A stretch of 15,377 bases of DNA. It comes from Smithellaceae bacterium. Its GTDB lineage: Bacteria > Desulfobacterota > Syntrophia > Syntrophales > Smithellaceae. The position numbers and the translations under genes are program-made. The stretch spans positions 1-15,377 of the forward strand of contig JAQVQT010000026.1 of assembly GCA_028701435.1 (NCBI GenBank). The letters run 5' to 3'. Of this stretch, positions 1 through 6,806 are shown one piece after another. Numbering within the stretch: the stretch's first letter is position 1; every line of letters starts with the position of its first letter. The notes beneath the pieces were generated by a model, which had not been told where the DNA came from, searched no databases, and worked only from the letters and a program-made list of their open reading frames with translations.

Positions 1-39
1 CTGATTCTTCTTTATTTCGGGCGGCGCTGACGGTTTTCA

Positions 40-68
40 TTGACAGCCCCGGCGGATTCTGATTATTT
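40..68 (+). promoter_or_regulatory. possible sigma70 promoter for queA-tgt
   Basis: A perfect -35 hexamer TTGACA lies at 40-45. A 17-base spacer puts the -10 at 63-68 (TTATTT), which is a poor match. The predicted start of transcription near 75 would leave a leader of about 24 bases before queA. The weak -10 makes this tentative. Bases 1-39 could hold the end of an upstream gene, since frames 1 and 3 are open to stops at 28-30 and 58-60, but nothing there is recognisable. Confidence 0.3.
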
Positions 69-98
69 GCCTGAACTTTTTGACGAAACCAGGAAACG

Positions 99-1139
99 AT
101 GCAGGTAAAGGATTTTTCATACATTCTGCCGGAAGAACTCATCGCCCAGCACCCGCGTCCGCAAAGGGACGCTTCGCGCATGATGAGGCTTCATCGCGGC
201 GCCAAAACCATTGAGGATGACCGGTTTGCCGCCCTGCCGGAATATCTGGAACGGGGCGACGTTCTCGTCGTCAATGATTCCCGCGTGATTCCGGCAAGAA
301 TTTACGGGAAAAAACCGACCGGCGCGATCCTGGAACTGCTGCTTCTGGCTCGCAGGGAAAAAAATGACGGGGAGGAATGGTGGGAAGTTCTGGCTCGCCC
401 GGCAAAGAGGCTGAAAGAACAGGACGTCATCGACCTCGGCCATGCCTGCGAAGCAAGAGTCGTCGCCCGCATCTCCGACAAGAAATGGCTGATGGCCTTT
501 GGCGCCAAAGACGGTTTTGAAAACTATCTGGAACGCTTCGGGCGGGCTCCGCTGCCCCCTTACATTCGAAGAAAAAAAAGTGTGGATCCGGATCAAACGA
601 ATGACCGCCGGCGCTACCAAACCATTTACGCGAAAACGCCCGGCTCCGTCGCAGCGCCGACCGCCGGCCTGCATTTTTCGTCAGACGTTCTAAACGCTCT
701 GCGCTCCAGAGGCGTTCAGGTAGCGTCCGTGACGCTGCATGTCGGTCTGGGCACGTTTATGCCGATTGAAGCCGAACAGGTGGAAGACCATGTCATGCAG
801 CCGGAATTTTTTGAAATCAGCGCGGAGACCGCCCAAATCATCAACGGGGCAAAACGGGTGATCGCCGTGGGCACCACCTCCACCCGGACGCTGGAGAGCG
901 CGGCGGATAAAGACGGCCATATTTCACCCGGGTCGGGCGAAACGAGCCTGTATATTTACCCCGGTTACACCTTTAAAAGAGTGAACGGGCTTTTGACCAA
1001 TTTTCATCTGCCCCGATCCTCTTTGTTTTTATTGGTTTCGGCCTTTGCCGGAGTGAATCTAATTCGGCAGGCCTACGAACACGCCGTGCACAAGCGTTAT
1101 TTATTTTACAGCTACGGCGACTGTATGCTGATTGTATAG
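99..1139 (+). CDS. queA: S-adenosylmethionine:tRNA ribosyltransferase-isomerase QueA
   Basis: QueA transfers and isomerises the ribosyl part of S-adenosylmethionine onto preQ1 at tRNA position 34, giving epoxyqueuosine. The 346-residue length is normal for the family. Recognisable family blocks are the N-terminal FSYILPEELIAQHP, NDSRVIPARI (59-68), GSVAAPTAGLHF (182-193), HVGLGTF (214-220), GTTSTRTLES, and the C-terminal FHLPRSSLFLLVSA followed by FYSYGDCMLI. The start ATG at 99 has an AGGAAA ribosome site just upstream and matches the usual QueA beginning. It is followed after ten bases by tgt, the other enzyme needed to put the queuine precursor into tRNA, so the two are almost certainly co-transcribed. 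The SYGD motif is followed by Cys where Ala is common, which is probably neutral. Confidence 0.97.
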   Translation: MQVKDFSYILPEELIAQHPRPQRDASRMMRLHRGAKTIEDDRFAALPEYLERGDVLVVNDSRVIPARIYGKKPTGAILELLLLARREKNDGEEWWEVLARPAKRLKEQDVIDLGHACEARVVARISDKKWLMAFGAKDGFENYLERFGRAPLPPYIRRKKSVDPDQTNDRRRYQTIYAKTPGSVAAPTAGLHFSSDVLNALRSRGVQVASVTLHVGLGTFMPIEAEQVEDHVMQPEFFEISAETAQIINGAKRVIAVGTTSTRTLESAADKDGHISPGSGETSLYIYPGYTFKRVNGLLTNFHLPRSSLFLLVSAFAGVNLIRQAYEHAVHKRYLFYSYGDCMLIV

Positions 1140-1149
1140 GATGGCTTTC

Positions 1150-2256
1150 ATGCCTTTTGCTTTTGAAGTAACCGGAAAGGACCCGCAGACCCGCGCGCGG
1201 CTGGGAAAAATCACCACCGCGCACGGCACGGTGGATACACCCGCGTTCATGCCCGTCGGCACGCAGGGAACGGTAAAGTCTCTTCGCCCCGAAGATCTTC
1301 TGCAATGCGGCGCTCAAATGATCCTGGGCAATACGTACCATCTCTATCTGCGCCCCGGGCATGAAACCGTTCGCCGGCTGGGCGGCCTTCATGCGTTCAT
1401 GAACTGGCCGGGGCCGATCCTCACGGACAGCGGCGGGTTTCAGGTTTACTCTCTGGCCGCGCTGCGCAAAATCGGGCCGGAAGGCGTGATGTTCCGGTCC
1501 CACATCGACGGGTCAAAACATTTCCTGAGCCCGAAAAAAGCCGTTGAAATTCAGGAAGCGCTGGGCTCGGACATCATGATGTGCCTCGACGAGTGCACGC
1601 CCTACCCCGCCACATTCAGGCAAACGCGGGATTCGCTGGCCCTGACGATCCAATGGGCCAAAGCCTGCCGCGAGGCCAAAACCAACCCCGAACAGGCGCT
1701 GTTCGGTATTGTGCAGGGCGGAACCTATCCTGATTTGCGCAGGCAGGCCGCGGAAGAGATGGTCCCCCTCGGCTTTGACGGGTATGCGCTGGGCGGCGTC
1801 AGCGTTGGCGAACCCAAAGTCATGATGTACGCCATCACGGACGAAATCTCCCCCCTGCTGCCCGAAGACAAGCCCCGCTACCTGATGGGCGTCGGCATGC
1901 CGGAAGACATCGTTTACGGCGTATCCCGCGGCATCGATCTGTTTGACTGCGTGATTCCCACACGCTCGGCCCGGCATGGATTATTGTTTACAAATTCCGA
2001 AAAGATTGTTATAAAAAACGCCCGCTGGCGGGAAGATCATTCCCCGCTTGACGAAACATGCGATTGCTACACCTGTAAAAATTACTCCCGGGCGTATTTA
2101 AGGCATCTTTATGTTGCCGGTGAGATACTGGCTATGATATTGAATACCATTCATAATATCCGCCACTATATGCGCCTTCTGGAAAACATACGGGCGGCCG
2201 TCAGGGAAAAACGTTTCGGGGAATGGGAAAAGGATTTTCTCAACAAGCAAAGATGA
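1150..2256 (+). CDS. tgt: tRNA-guanine transglycosylase Tgt
   Basis: Tgt exchanges guanine 34 for preQ1 in the GUN-anticodon tRNAs, the step before QueA. From the ATG at 1150 the protein is 368 residues, close to the usual 370-375. Visible catalytic features are Asp93 in LTDSGGFQVYSL, the nucleophile Asp266 in GIDLFDCVIPTRSARHG, the GIVQGG and GYALGGVSVGE substrate-binding motifs, and a complete zinc site (Cys304, Cys306, Cys309, His335) with the spacing known from the Zymomonas enzyme. An in-frame TTG at 1132 overlaps the queA stop, and an ATG lies at 1141. I prefer 1150 because the TAGGATGG sequence is then well spaced as a ribosome site and the N-terminus fits the family. The TGA stop lies inside the left end of the palindromic element that follows. 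Confidence 0.96.
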   Translation: MPFAFEVTGKDPQTRARLGKITTAHGTVDTPAFMPVGTQGTVKSLRPEDLLQCGAQMILGNTYHLYLRPGHETVRRLGGLHAFMNWPGPILTDSGGFQVYSLAALRKIGPEGVMFRSHIDGSKHFLSPKKAVEIQEALGSDIMMCLDECTPYPATFRQTRDSLALTIQWAKACREAKTNPEQALFGIVQGGTYPDLRRQAAEEMVPLGFDGYALGGVSVGEPKVMMYAITDEISPLLPEDKPRYLMGVGMPEDIVYGVSRGIDLFDCVIPTRSARHGLLFTNSEKIVIKNARWREDHSPLDETCDCYTCKNYSRAYLRHLYVAGEILAMILNTIHNIRHYMRLLENIRAAVREKRFGEWEKDFLNKQR

Positions 2257-2388
2257 TAAACTGGTAAAAAGTAATCCAAACCGTCACCCCGGCGAAAGCC
2301 GGGGTCTATAACTAATTGTAATTACTGGATACCGGCCTTCGCCGGCATGACGAAACGGGTGCGAAATTGACTTTTTACGAGGTCATCA
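2254..2388. repeat. palindromic, MITE-like intergenic repeat
   Basis: The tgt-yajC gap is an imperfect inverted repeat whose two halves pair around about 2321. The outer ends are GTAAAAAGT at 2264-2272 and ACTTTTTAC at 2370-2378, with pairing continuing in part to TGAT (2254) and ATCA (2388). The inner arms are CGTCAccCCGGCGAAaGCCGG from 2282 and its near complement ending at 2352. Each inner arm is itself a small hairpin of the CCGGCGAAAGCCGG kind. The structure looks like the non-coding palindromic repeats scattered through many proteobacterial genomes. No ORF of note lies inside. Only one copy is in the window, so its dispersed nature is inferred from form alone. Confidence 0.75.
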
Positions 2389-2396
2389 AGGATAAA
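2367..2396 (+). promoter_or_regulatory. possible promoter for yajC-secDF at the edge of the repeat
   Basis: TTGACT (2367-2372, five of six to consensus) is followed after 18 bases by GATAAA (2391-2396, four of six). The -35 lies in the right terminal arm of the palindromic repeat and the -10 lies just outside it. Transcription would start near 2403, about 44 bases before the yajC start. The spacing is one base longer than ideal, so this is tentative. The genes may instead be read from the queA promoter. Confidence 0.35.
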
Positions 2397-2432
2397 ACCA
2401 TAAAAAGGGCTGATTCAAAGCAACTCGATTGA

Positions 2433-2438
2433 AGGAGG
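2433..2438 (+). promoter_or_regulatory. ribosome binding site of yajC
   Basis: A perfect AGGAGG lies eight bases before the TTG at 2447. It decides the start of yajC: the upstream in-frame TTG at 2429 precedes the ribosome site and would add six residues encoded partly by it. Confidence 0.85.
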
Positions 2439-2446
2439 AACCAACA

Positions 2447-2797
2447 TTGATATCTACAGCATTCGCGATGGGCGGCAATCAGGGCGCGCCCGCGGCGCAG
2501 GGAGGCTTCGGCGACTGGAGCTTCATCATCATGATGGCGGTGATTTTCGGCATTTTCTATTTCCTGATGATCCGCCCGCAGCAAAAAAAACAAAAGGAAC
2601 TCAAAACCATGCTGGATAATCTCGCCTACGGCGACATGGTCATGACCACCGGCGGCATCCACGGCAAGGTTACGGGACTGGCCGATGCGGTGGTCACGCT
2701 GGAAATCGCCGACAAAGTCAGGATCAAGGTCTCCAGAAGCGCCATCGGCGCTGTTCTTCAGAAGTCAGGCCAGCCGGCTCCGGCGGCAAAAGCCTAG
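2447..2797 (+). CDS. yajC: preprotein translocase subunit YajC
   Basis: YajC is a small inner-membrane partner of SecD and SecF in the holotranslocon. The 116-residue product begins with the typical MISTAFAMGG followed by an Ala/Gly-rich stretch. It then has one membrane segment (about residues 25-45, WSFIIMMAVIFGIFYFLMI), the family motif RPQQKKQKE, and a cytosolic domain containing LAYGDMVMTTGGIHGKV. It uses a TTG start backed by a perfect AGGAGG. secD follows after 18 bases and secF after that, the standard order. Confidence 0.95.
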   Translation: MISTAFAMGGNQGAPAAQGGFGDWSFIIMMAVIFGIFYFLMIRPQQKKQKELKTMLDNLAYGDMVMTTGGIHGKVTGLADAVVTLEIADKVRIKVSRSAIGAVLQKSGQPAPAAKA

Positions 2798-2815
2798 CAT
2801 AGAAAGGGGCGTTTC

Positions 2816-4417
2816 ATGTTCAAATCTTTAAAGTTCAGGTTGGCCGTCACGGCGGTTGTGAGTCTTGTCGCTCTGTATTTTCTTGTGCCGACGTTTGTCG
2901 CACAGATTCCCTCTCCCCTCGATCGGTATTTTCCCAAAGACAAAATTCATCTCGGACTCGACCTGCAGGGCGGCATGCATCTGATTCTGGAGGTGGACGC
3001 GGACAAGGCGCTGGAATCCTTGATGGAAAGAACAGCCGGCGACCTGAAGGAATCGTTAATGGAAAACCGGATCCGCTTCCGCAACGTGGAAAAGGCTCAA
3101 GGCGCCACGATCAGCATGGAACTGACGGAAGCTTCGGGAAAAACCGCCCTGGAGAAGATTCTCAATGAGCAGTTTTCCGACCTGGAAATTACTTCTTCCG
3201 CGCCTCGCGAAGGCGGACAGTTGATCACCCTGGGCGTCAAAAACAAAAGGGCCGCGGATCTGAAAAAGCTGACCGTGGAGCACAGCGTCGAAACCATCCG
3301 CAACCGCGTGGACCAGTTCGGCGTTGCCGAGCCGGAAATCATTCCGGAAGGCGAGAACCGCATCATGGTCCAGCTTCCGGGCATCAAGGACCCGGAACGG
3401 GCCAAAAATCTTATCGGGAAAACGGCGCTTCTGGAATTCAAGCTGGTGGACGAGGAAAACTCGCTCGACGAGGCCCTGCGCGGCAATGTTCCGGAAGGCT
3501 CCGTGGTCGCCTACGGCTCGCGGGAAGACAGGTCCAGCGGCCAGCGCGGCCAGGTGCCCTACCTGCTGAAAAACAAAACCCTGCTCACCGGGGCGTCGCT
3601 GGAAACCGCTAAGGTCCAGATTTCCGACCGGTTCGGCGAACCGCACGTCTCCATGAAGTTCAACTCGCAGGGCGCGGCCGATTTCGACCGCATCACCAAT
3701 GAAAACGTCCGCAAGCGTCTGGCCATCGTGCTCGACGGCGTGGTCCATTCGGCGCCGGTCATTCAGGAAAGAATCTCCGGCGGCCAGGCGCAGATCACCG
3801 GAAACTTTACCATGGACGAAGCGCGCGACCTGGCCATCGTACTGCGCGCCGGCGCCCTGCCCGCTCCGGTCAATATTCTGGAGGAAAGAACGGTCGGACC
3901 TTCGCTGGGCTCCGACTCGATCCGCCAGGGAATCATGGCCACGCTGATCGGCTTTTTTCTGGTCGTCGTTTTTATGTTCATCTACTACCGTCTTTCGGGA
4001 CTGGTGGCGGATTCCGTCCTGATTCTGAATGTCATCATCCTGCTGGGCATTCTGGCGGGGTTCAAGGCGACGCTGACGCTGCCCGGCATCGCCGGCATTG
4101 TTCTGGTGATCGGCATGGCGGTGGACGCCAACGTGCTCATCTTTGAGCGAATCCGTGAAGAATTGCGGCTGGGGAAACCTCCCCGCGCGGCGATCGACGC
4201 CGGATATGCCAAAGCCTTCGTGACCATTCTGGACTCCAATGTCACCACCCTGATTGCCGCCCTGTTTTTGTTCGCGTTCGGCACCGGGCCGGTGAAGGGA
4301 TTCGCCCTGACCCTGAGCATCGGCATCGTGGTCAGCATGTTTACGGCCGTCTTCGTCACGCGCATCATTTTTGACTACTTTATCTGGAACCGAAGCATTC
4401 AGAGGATCAGCATCTAG
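2816..4417 (+). CDS. secD: protein translocase subunit SecD
   Basis: SecD works with SecF to pull secreted proteins across the inner membrane using the proton gradient. The 533-residue length is normal. Residues 9-29 form the first membrane segment, followed by the conserved LGLDLQGGMHL (46-56) that opens the periplasmic P1 domain. TVEHSVETIRNRVDQFGVAEP and the P4-type GGQAQITGNFTMDEARDLA region come next. Five C-terminal membrane segments follow, with GMAVDANVLIFERIREEL containing Asp437, the position linked to proton movement in this family. The start ATG has an AAAGGGGC ribosome site. No break or missing motif is seen. Confidence 0.97.
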   Translation: MFKSLKFRLAVTAVVSLVALYFLVPTFVAQIPSPLDRYFPKDKIHLGLDLQGGMHLILEVDADKALESLMERTAGDLKESLMENRIRFRNVEKAQGATISMELTEASGKTALEKILNEQFSDLEITSSAPREGGQLITLGVKNKRAADLKKLTVEHSVETIRNRVDQFGVAEPEIIPEGENRIMVQLPGIKDPERAKNLIGKTALLEFKLVDEENSLDEALRGNVPEGSVVAYGSREDRSSGQRGQVPYLLKNKTLLTGASLETAKVQISDRFGEPHVSMKFNSQGAADFDRITNENVRKRLAIVLDGVVHSAPVIQERISGGQAQITGNFTMDEARDLAIVLRAGALPAPVNILEERTVGPSLGSDSIRQGIMATLIGFFLVVVFMFIYYRLSGLVADSVLILNVIILLGILAGFKATLTLPGIAGIVLVIGMAVDANVLIFERIREELRLGKPPRAAIDAGYAKAFVTILDSNVTTLIAALFLFAFGTGPVKGFALTLSIGIVVSMFTAVFVTRIIFDYFIWNRSIQRISI

Positions 4418-4445
4418 GCGCAGGATCCATACAGAGGAGAAGAGC

Positions 4446-5351
4446 ATGGAATTTATCAAACCGGGAACACATTTTGATTTTGTGGGAAAAATGAAAATCG
4501 CCGTGGGCATTTCCGCGGCGCTGATCATCATCAGCATCCTTTCCGTCCTTTTGCACGGCGGATTGAATTTCGGCATTGACTTCGCTGGCGGAACCATCAT
4601 TCAGGTAAAGTTTTCAAAAGCCGCTCCGGCCGATGCCATCCGCAGCGCCTTTGCCGGCATCAACGTCGGCGACGCCATCATTCAGGAAATCGGCGAAAAT
4701 GAAGTCATCGTCCGCACCAACCAGCCCATGACCAAAGAACTGCAGGCGAAGGTGGACCAAGCCATGACCGGACAATTCGGCGCAGGCCAGTACGAAATCC
4801 GGCGGATCGAGTTCGTCGGGCCGAAAGTGGGCCGGGATTTAACGCAGAAAGCCGTCCTGGCCATTGTCTTTGCCTGGATCGGCATGCTGATTTACATCGC
4901 GTGGCGCTTTGAATTTCGCTACGGTCTGGGCGCCATTATCGCCCTGATTCACGATACGATCATCGTGATCGGCGTGCTTTCCCTGTTGAACAAAGAATTC
5001 ACGCTGGTGATCGTCGCCGCGCTTTTGACGGTCATCGGCTATTCCATCAACGACACGATCGTGGTCTTTGACCGCATTCGGGAAAACCGCAAAAAGGATC
5101 TCAAGCGGACCCTGGGGGATATCATCAATGCAAGCGTCAACGAAACCCTGAGCCGCACGATTCTGACGGCTTTCACGGTGATTCTCGTTCTGCTTTCCCT
5201 GTTTTTCCTGGGCGGACCGGTGATCCACGATTTCGCCTTCGCGCTCCTGGTGGGCCTGGTGATCGGCACCTATTCATCGATCTTCATCGCGAGTCCCATT
5301 GTGCTCGCTTTTGAAAACATTCAGATATCCAAAGGAAAGAGGAAAAAATAA
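4446..5351 (+). CDS. secF: protein translocase subunit SecF
   Basis: SecF is the second half of the SecDF proton-driven secretion motor. From the ATG at 4446 the product has 301 residues. It starts MEFIKPGTHFDF, has a first membrane segment, then the signature LNFGIDFAGGTIIQVKF, a small periplasmic domain and five further membrane segments. The motif TVIGYSINDTIVVFDRIREN contains Asp203, the counterpart of the conserved SecD aspartate. The start has a GAGGAGA ribosome site at 4434-4440. The frame is open upstream to 4371 but that part overlaps secD out of frame and lacks family similarity. It ends one base before the next gene. Confidence 0.96.
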   Translation: MEFIKPGTHFDFVGKMKIAVGISAALIIISILSVLLHGGLNFGIDFAGGTIIQVKFSKAAPADAIRSAFAGINVGDAIIQEIGENEVIVRTNQPMTKELQAKVDQAMTGQFGAGQYEIRRIEFVGPKVGRDLTQKAVLAIVFAWIGMLIYIAWRFEFRYGLGAIIALIHDTIIVIGVLSLLNKEFTLVIVAALLTVIGYSINDTIVVFDRIRENRKKDLKRTLGDIINASVNETLSRTILTAFTVILVLLSLFFLGGPVIHDFAFALLVGLVIGTYSSIFIASPIVLAFENIQISKGKRKK

Positions 5352-5352
5352 A

Positions 5353-5865
5353 TTGTCGTCTTTGGCCGCGGCAGGATTTGTCGTCTTCATCCTCCTGCTA
5401 TTTGCCGGAATGTATCTGAGTCTGTTCGGATGGCCCGGAACCCTCATCATTTTTCTGGATGTTGTTTTCTACGCCATCCTGACGGGCTTTGCCGAGGTCG
5501 GCTGGAAGATGCTTCTGGTTCTGCTGGCTCTGGCCGTTCTTTCCGAAGCCGCCGACTGGTGGGCGGGAACCAAAAACGTACACAAAATACCGGCAACCGC
5601 AAAAAGCTTCCTGGGAGCGATCCTCGGCGCGTGCACCGGCATGATTCTTCTGACACCATCTTTGTGGGGCCTGGGCATCTGGGGAGGTTTTTTTCTGGGC
5701 GGTCTGGCCGGCCTGCTGATTGCGGAATGGATCCGCCAGTCTCAATTGAAAATCCCCCTTCAGGCCTCCGGCGGAGCATTTCTCGCCATGATCGGACAAA
5801 AGGCGCTGAAAGGTTTCCTGTCTCTCGTTATGATTTTGATTTCCCTGTCCGGCATTTATTCCTAG
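5353..5865 (+). CDS. DUF456-type small integral membrane protein
   Basis: The 170-residue product is almost wholly hydrophobic, with about five membrane segments (roughly 5-25, 28-46, 51-66, 85-122 as two glycine-rich helices, and 152-168). The motifs GWPGTLIIFL (26-35), the polar run GTKNVHKIPATAKSFLGAILG (start about 72), and the glycine-zipper-like GIWGGFFLGGLAGLLIAEW resemble the DUF456 family, whose function is not known. The start is probably TTG at 5353, one base after the secF stop, with GAGG at 5339-5342 as ribosome site. A TTG at 5299 would overlap secF by 53 bases and adds a charged, unrelated leader. Sitting between secF and lepB, it may be co-expressed with secretion genes, but no role can be assigned. 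Confidence 0.8.
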   Translation: MSSLAAAGFVVFILLLFAGMYLSLFGWPGTLIIFLDVVFYAILTGFAEVGWKMLLVLLALAVLSEAADWWAGTKNVHKIPATAKSFLGAILGACTGMILLTPSLWGLGIWGGFFLGGLAGLLIAEWIRQSQLKIPLQASGGAFLAMIGQKALKGFLSLVMILISLSGIYS

Positions 5866-5880
5866 GAGCCCGATGATCCC

Positions 5881-6558
5881 ATGAAAGAAAATAAAGCCCC
5901 GTCGAAAGACTCGCCCAAAGAAAAAAAACCAGGGCATTCCTCCAAAGCCAAAGTTCAGGAATTCATCGAAGCGATCATTATCGCCATCTTAATCGCCGTC
6001 GTCGTCCGGACGCTGATTGTTCAGGCCTACAAAATCCCCTCCCAGTCGATGGTGCCCACCCTTCTCGTCGGAGATCACCTGCTCGTCAACAAATTCATTT
6101 ACGGCGTTAAGATTCCGCTCTTGAGAAGAACGATCATTCCCGTAACGGATCCGAAAAGAGGGGACATTGTCGTTTTCATTTACCCCCAGGACCGCTCCAA
6201 GGACTTCATTAAACGCGTCATCGGCGTGGGGGGCGACAAAATCGAAATTCGCAACAAGAAAATCCTGATCAATGACCGGCCCTACGAGGACCGAATCGGC
6301 GTTTATTCCGATCCGGTCTCCTACCCCGCCATCGTCCAGCCCCGCGACAATTTCGGCCCGGTCACGGTCCCCCAAAAAGCTCTCTTTGTGATGGGCGACA
6401 ACCGCGATCAGAGTCTGGACAGTCGCTTCTGGGGTTTTGTGGAATTGAAGGACGTGGAAGGAAAAGCCATGATCATCTACTGGTCCTGGAACAGCGACGA
6501 CCAGAGCAATCCTTTGAAAAAAATCCGCTGGGAACGACTGGGAAATCTGCTGCATTGA
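5881..6558 (+). CDS. lepB: signal peptidase I LepB
   Basis: LepB removes signal peptides from exported proteins on the outer face of the inner membrane. The 225-residue product has a charged cytosolic start, a single membrane anchor (about 29-48) and then the peptidase boxes. These are IPSQSMVPTL with the nucleophile Ser56, KRGDIVVFIYP, KDFIKRVIGVGGD with the general base Lys111, and FVMGDNRDQSLDSRFWGFV. With one anchor it is shorter than the two-anchor Escherichia coli enzyme, a common form elsewhere. The ribosome site is probably AGGAG overlapping the previous stop, 12 bases from the ATG, which is slightly long. Following YajC, SecD and SecF, it makes this a secretion gene group. Confidence 0.96.
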   Translation: MKENKAPSKDSPKEKKPGHSSKAKVQEFIEAIIIAILIAVVVRTLIVQAYKIPSQSMVPTLLVGDHLLVNKFIYGVKIPLLRRTIIPVTDPKRGDIVVFIYPQDRSKDFIKRVIGVGGDKIEIRNKKILINDRPYEDRIGVYSDPVSYPAIVQPRDNFGPVTVPQKALFVMGDNRDQSLDSRFWGFVELKDVEGKAMIIYWSWNSDDQSNPLKKIRWERLGNLLH

Positions 6559-6582
6559 CGCCCGGCCGCGCACATTTTTATC

Positions 6583-6611
6583 TTGACAGTCAGCCCCCCG
6601 AGTTGTATGAA
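6583..6611 (+). promoter_or_regulatory. sigma70 promoter of the pyr operon
   Basis: A perfect TTGACA at 6583-6588, a 17-base spacer and TATGAA (6606-6611, four of six) form a good promoter. Transcription would begin near the A at 6618, just before the PyrR-loop-like hairpin. The long leader (about 190 bases) before pyrR fits a regulated operon. Confidence 0.7.
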
Positions 6612-6624
6612 CTCGGCAAGAAAA

Positions 6625-6655
6625 CTTTTAATTCGATCCCGTGAGATTGAAAAAG
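6625..6655 (+). promoter_or_regulatory. PyrR-binding-loop-like RNA hairpin
   Basis: The lower stem CUUU (6625-6628) pairs with AAAG (6652-6655). A three-base UAA bulge on the 5' side follows, then UUC (6632-6634) pairs with GAA (6649-6651). The top, GATCCCGTGAGATT (6635-6648), matches the known PyrR loop consensus ARUCCNGNGAGGYU at 12 of 14 positions, including the UCC and the NGNGAG loop. One expected C-G pair becomes C-A. Because pyrR itself lies downstream, this is most likely the site where PyrR with UMP binds its own leader. The exact fold has not been calculated. Confidence 0.55.
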
Positions 6656-6663
6656 AAGAAAAA

Positions 6664-6762
6664 ATGAAAACAATTTCGCATACGCCCATGAAAGCCTTTC
6701 TCCGCAAGGGGAAAGGCTTTTTTTATAACCGTCGCGCATTTTTGATAAACATTCCGCGATGA
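6664..6762 (+). CDS. possible pyr leader peptide
   Basis: A 32-codon ORF starts at ATG 6664 and ends at TGA 6760-6762. It runs straight through the attenuator hairpin and its T-run, which encode KGKGFFY. A purine-rich GAAGAAAAAA precedes the ATG and is a weak ribosome site that abuts the 3' arm of the PyrR-loop-like hairpin. The enterobacterial pyrBI leader peptide likewise spans its terminator. No sequence likeness to known leaders is claimed. The frame is also open from ATG 6608, but that lies in the -10 box and would not be in the transcript. It could be a chance ORF. Confidence 0.35.
   Translation: MKTISHTPMKAFLRKGKGFFYNRRAFLINIPR
6691..6724 (+). terminator. intrinsic terminator (pyr attenuator)
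   Basis: A 13-bp stem with one G-U pair joins AAAGCCTTTCTCC (6691-6703) to GGGGAAAGGCTTT (6708-6720) across a GCAA tetraloop. The stem's last three T bases and four more make a run of seven T (6718-6724). It lies after the pyr promoter and before pyrR, so it is best read as an attenuator. It would also stop any transcript reading out of lepB. Confidence 0.9.
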
Positions 6763-6806
6763 CATGAAGCCGCTGCGGCGGATTACAAAATGAAAGGGAC
6801 ATCATC

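Noticed and set aside
3056..4600. A 514-codon minus-strand open frame across secD and secF
   Set aside because: It mirrors well-supported secD and secF, has low-complexity His/Asp/Gln-rich translation and no recognisable domain; it is a codon-bias shadow.
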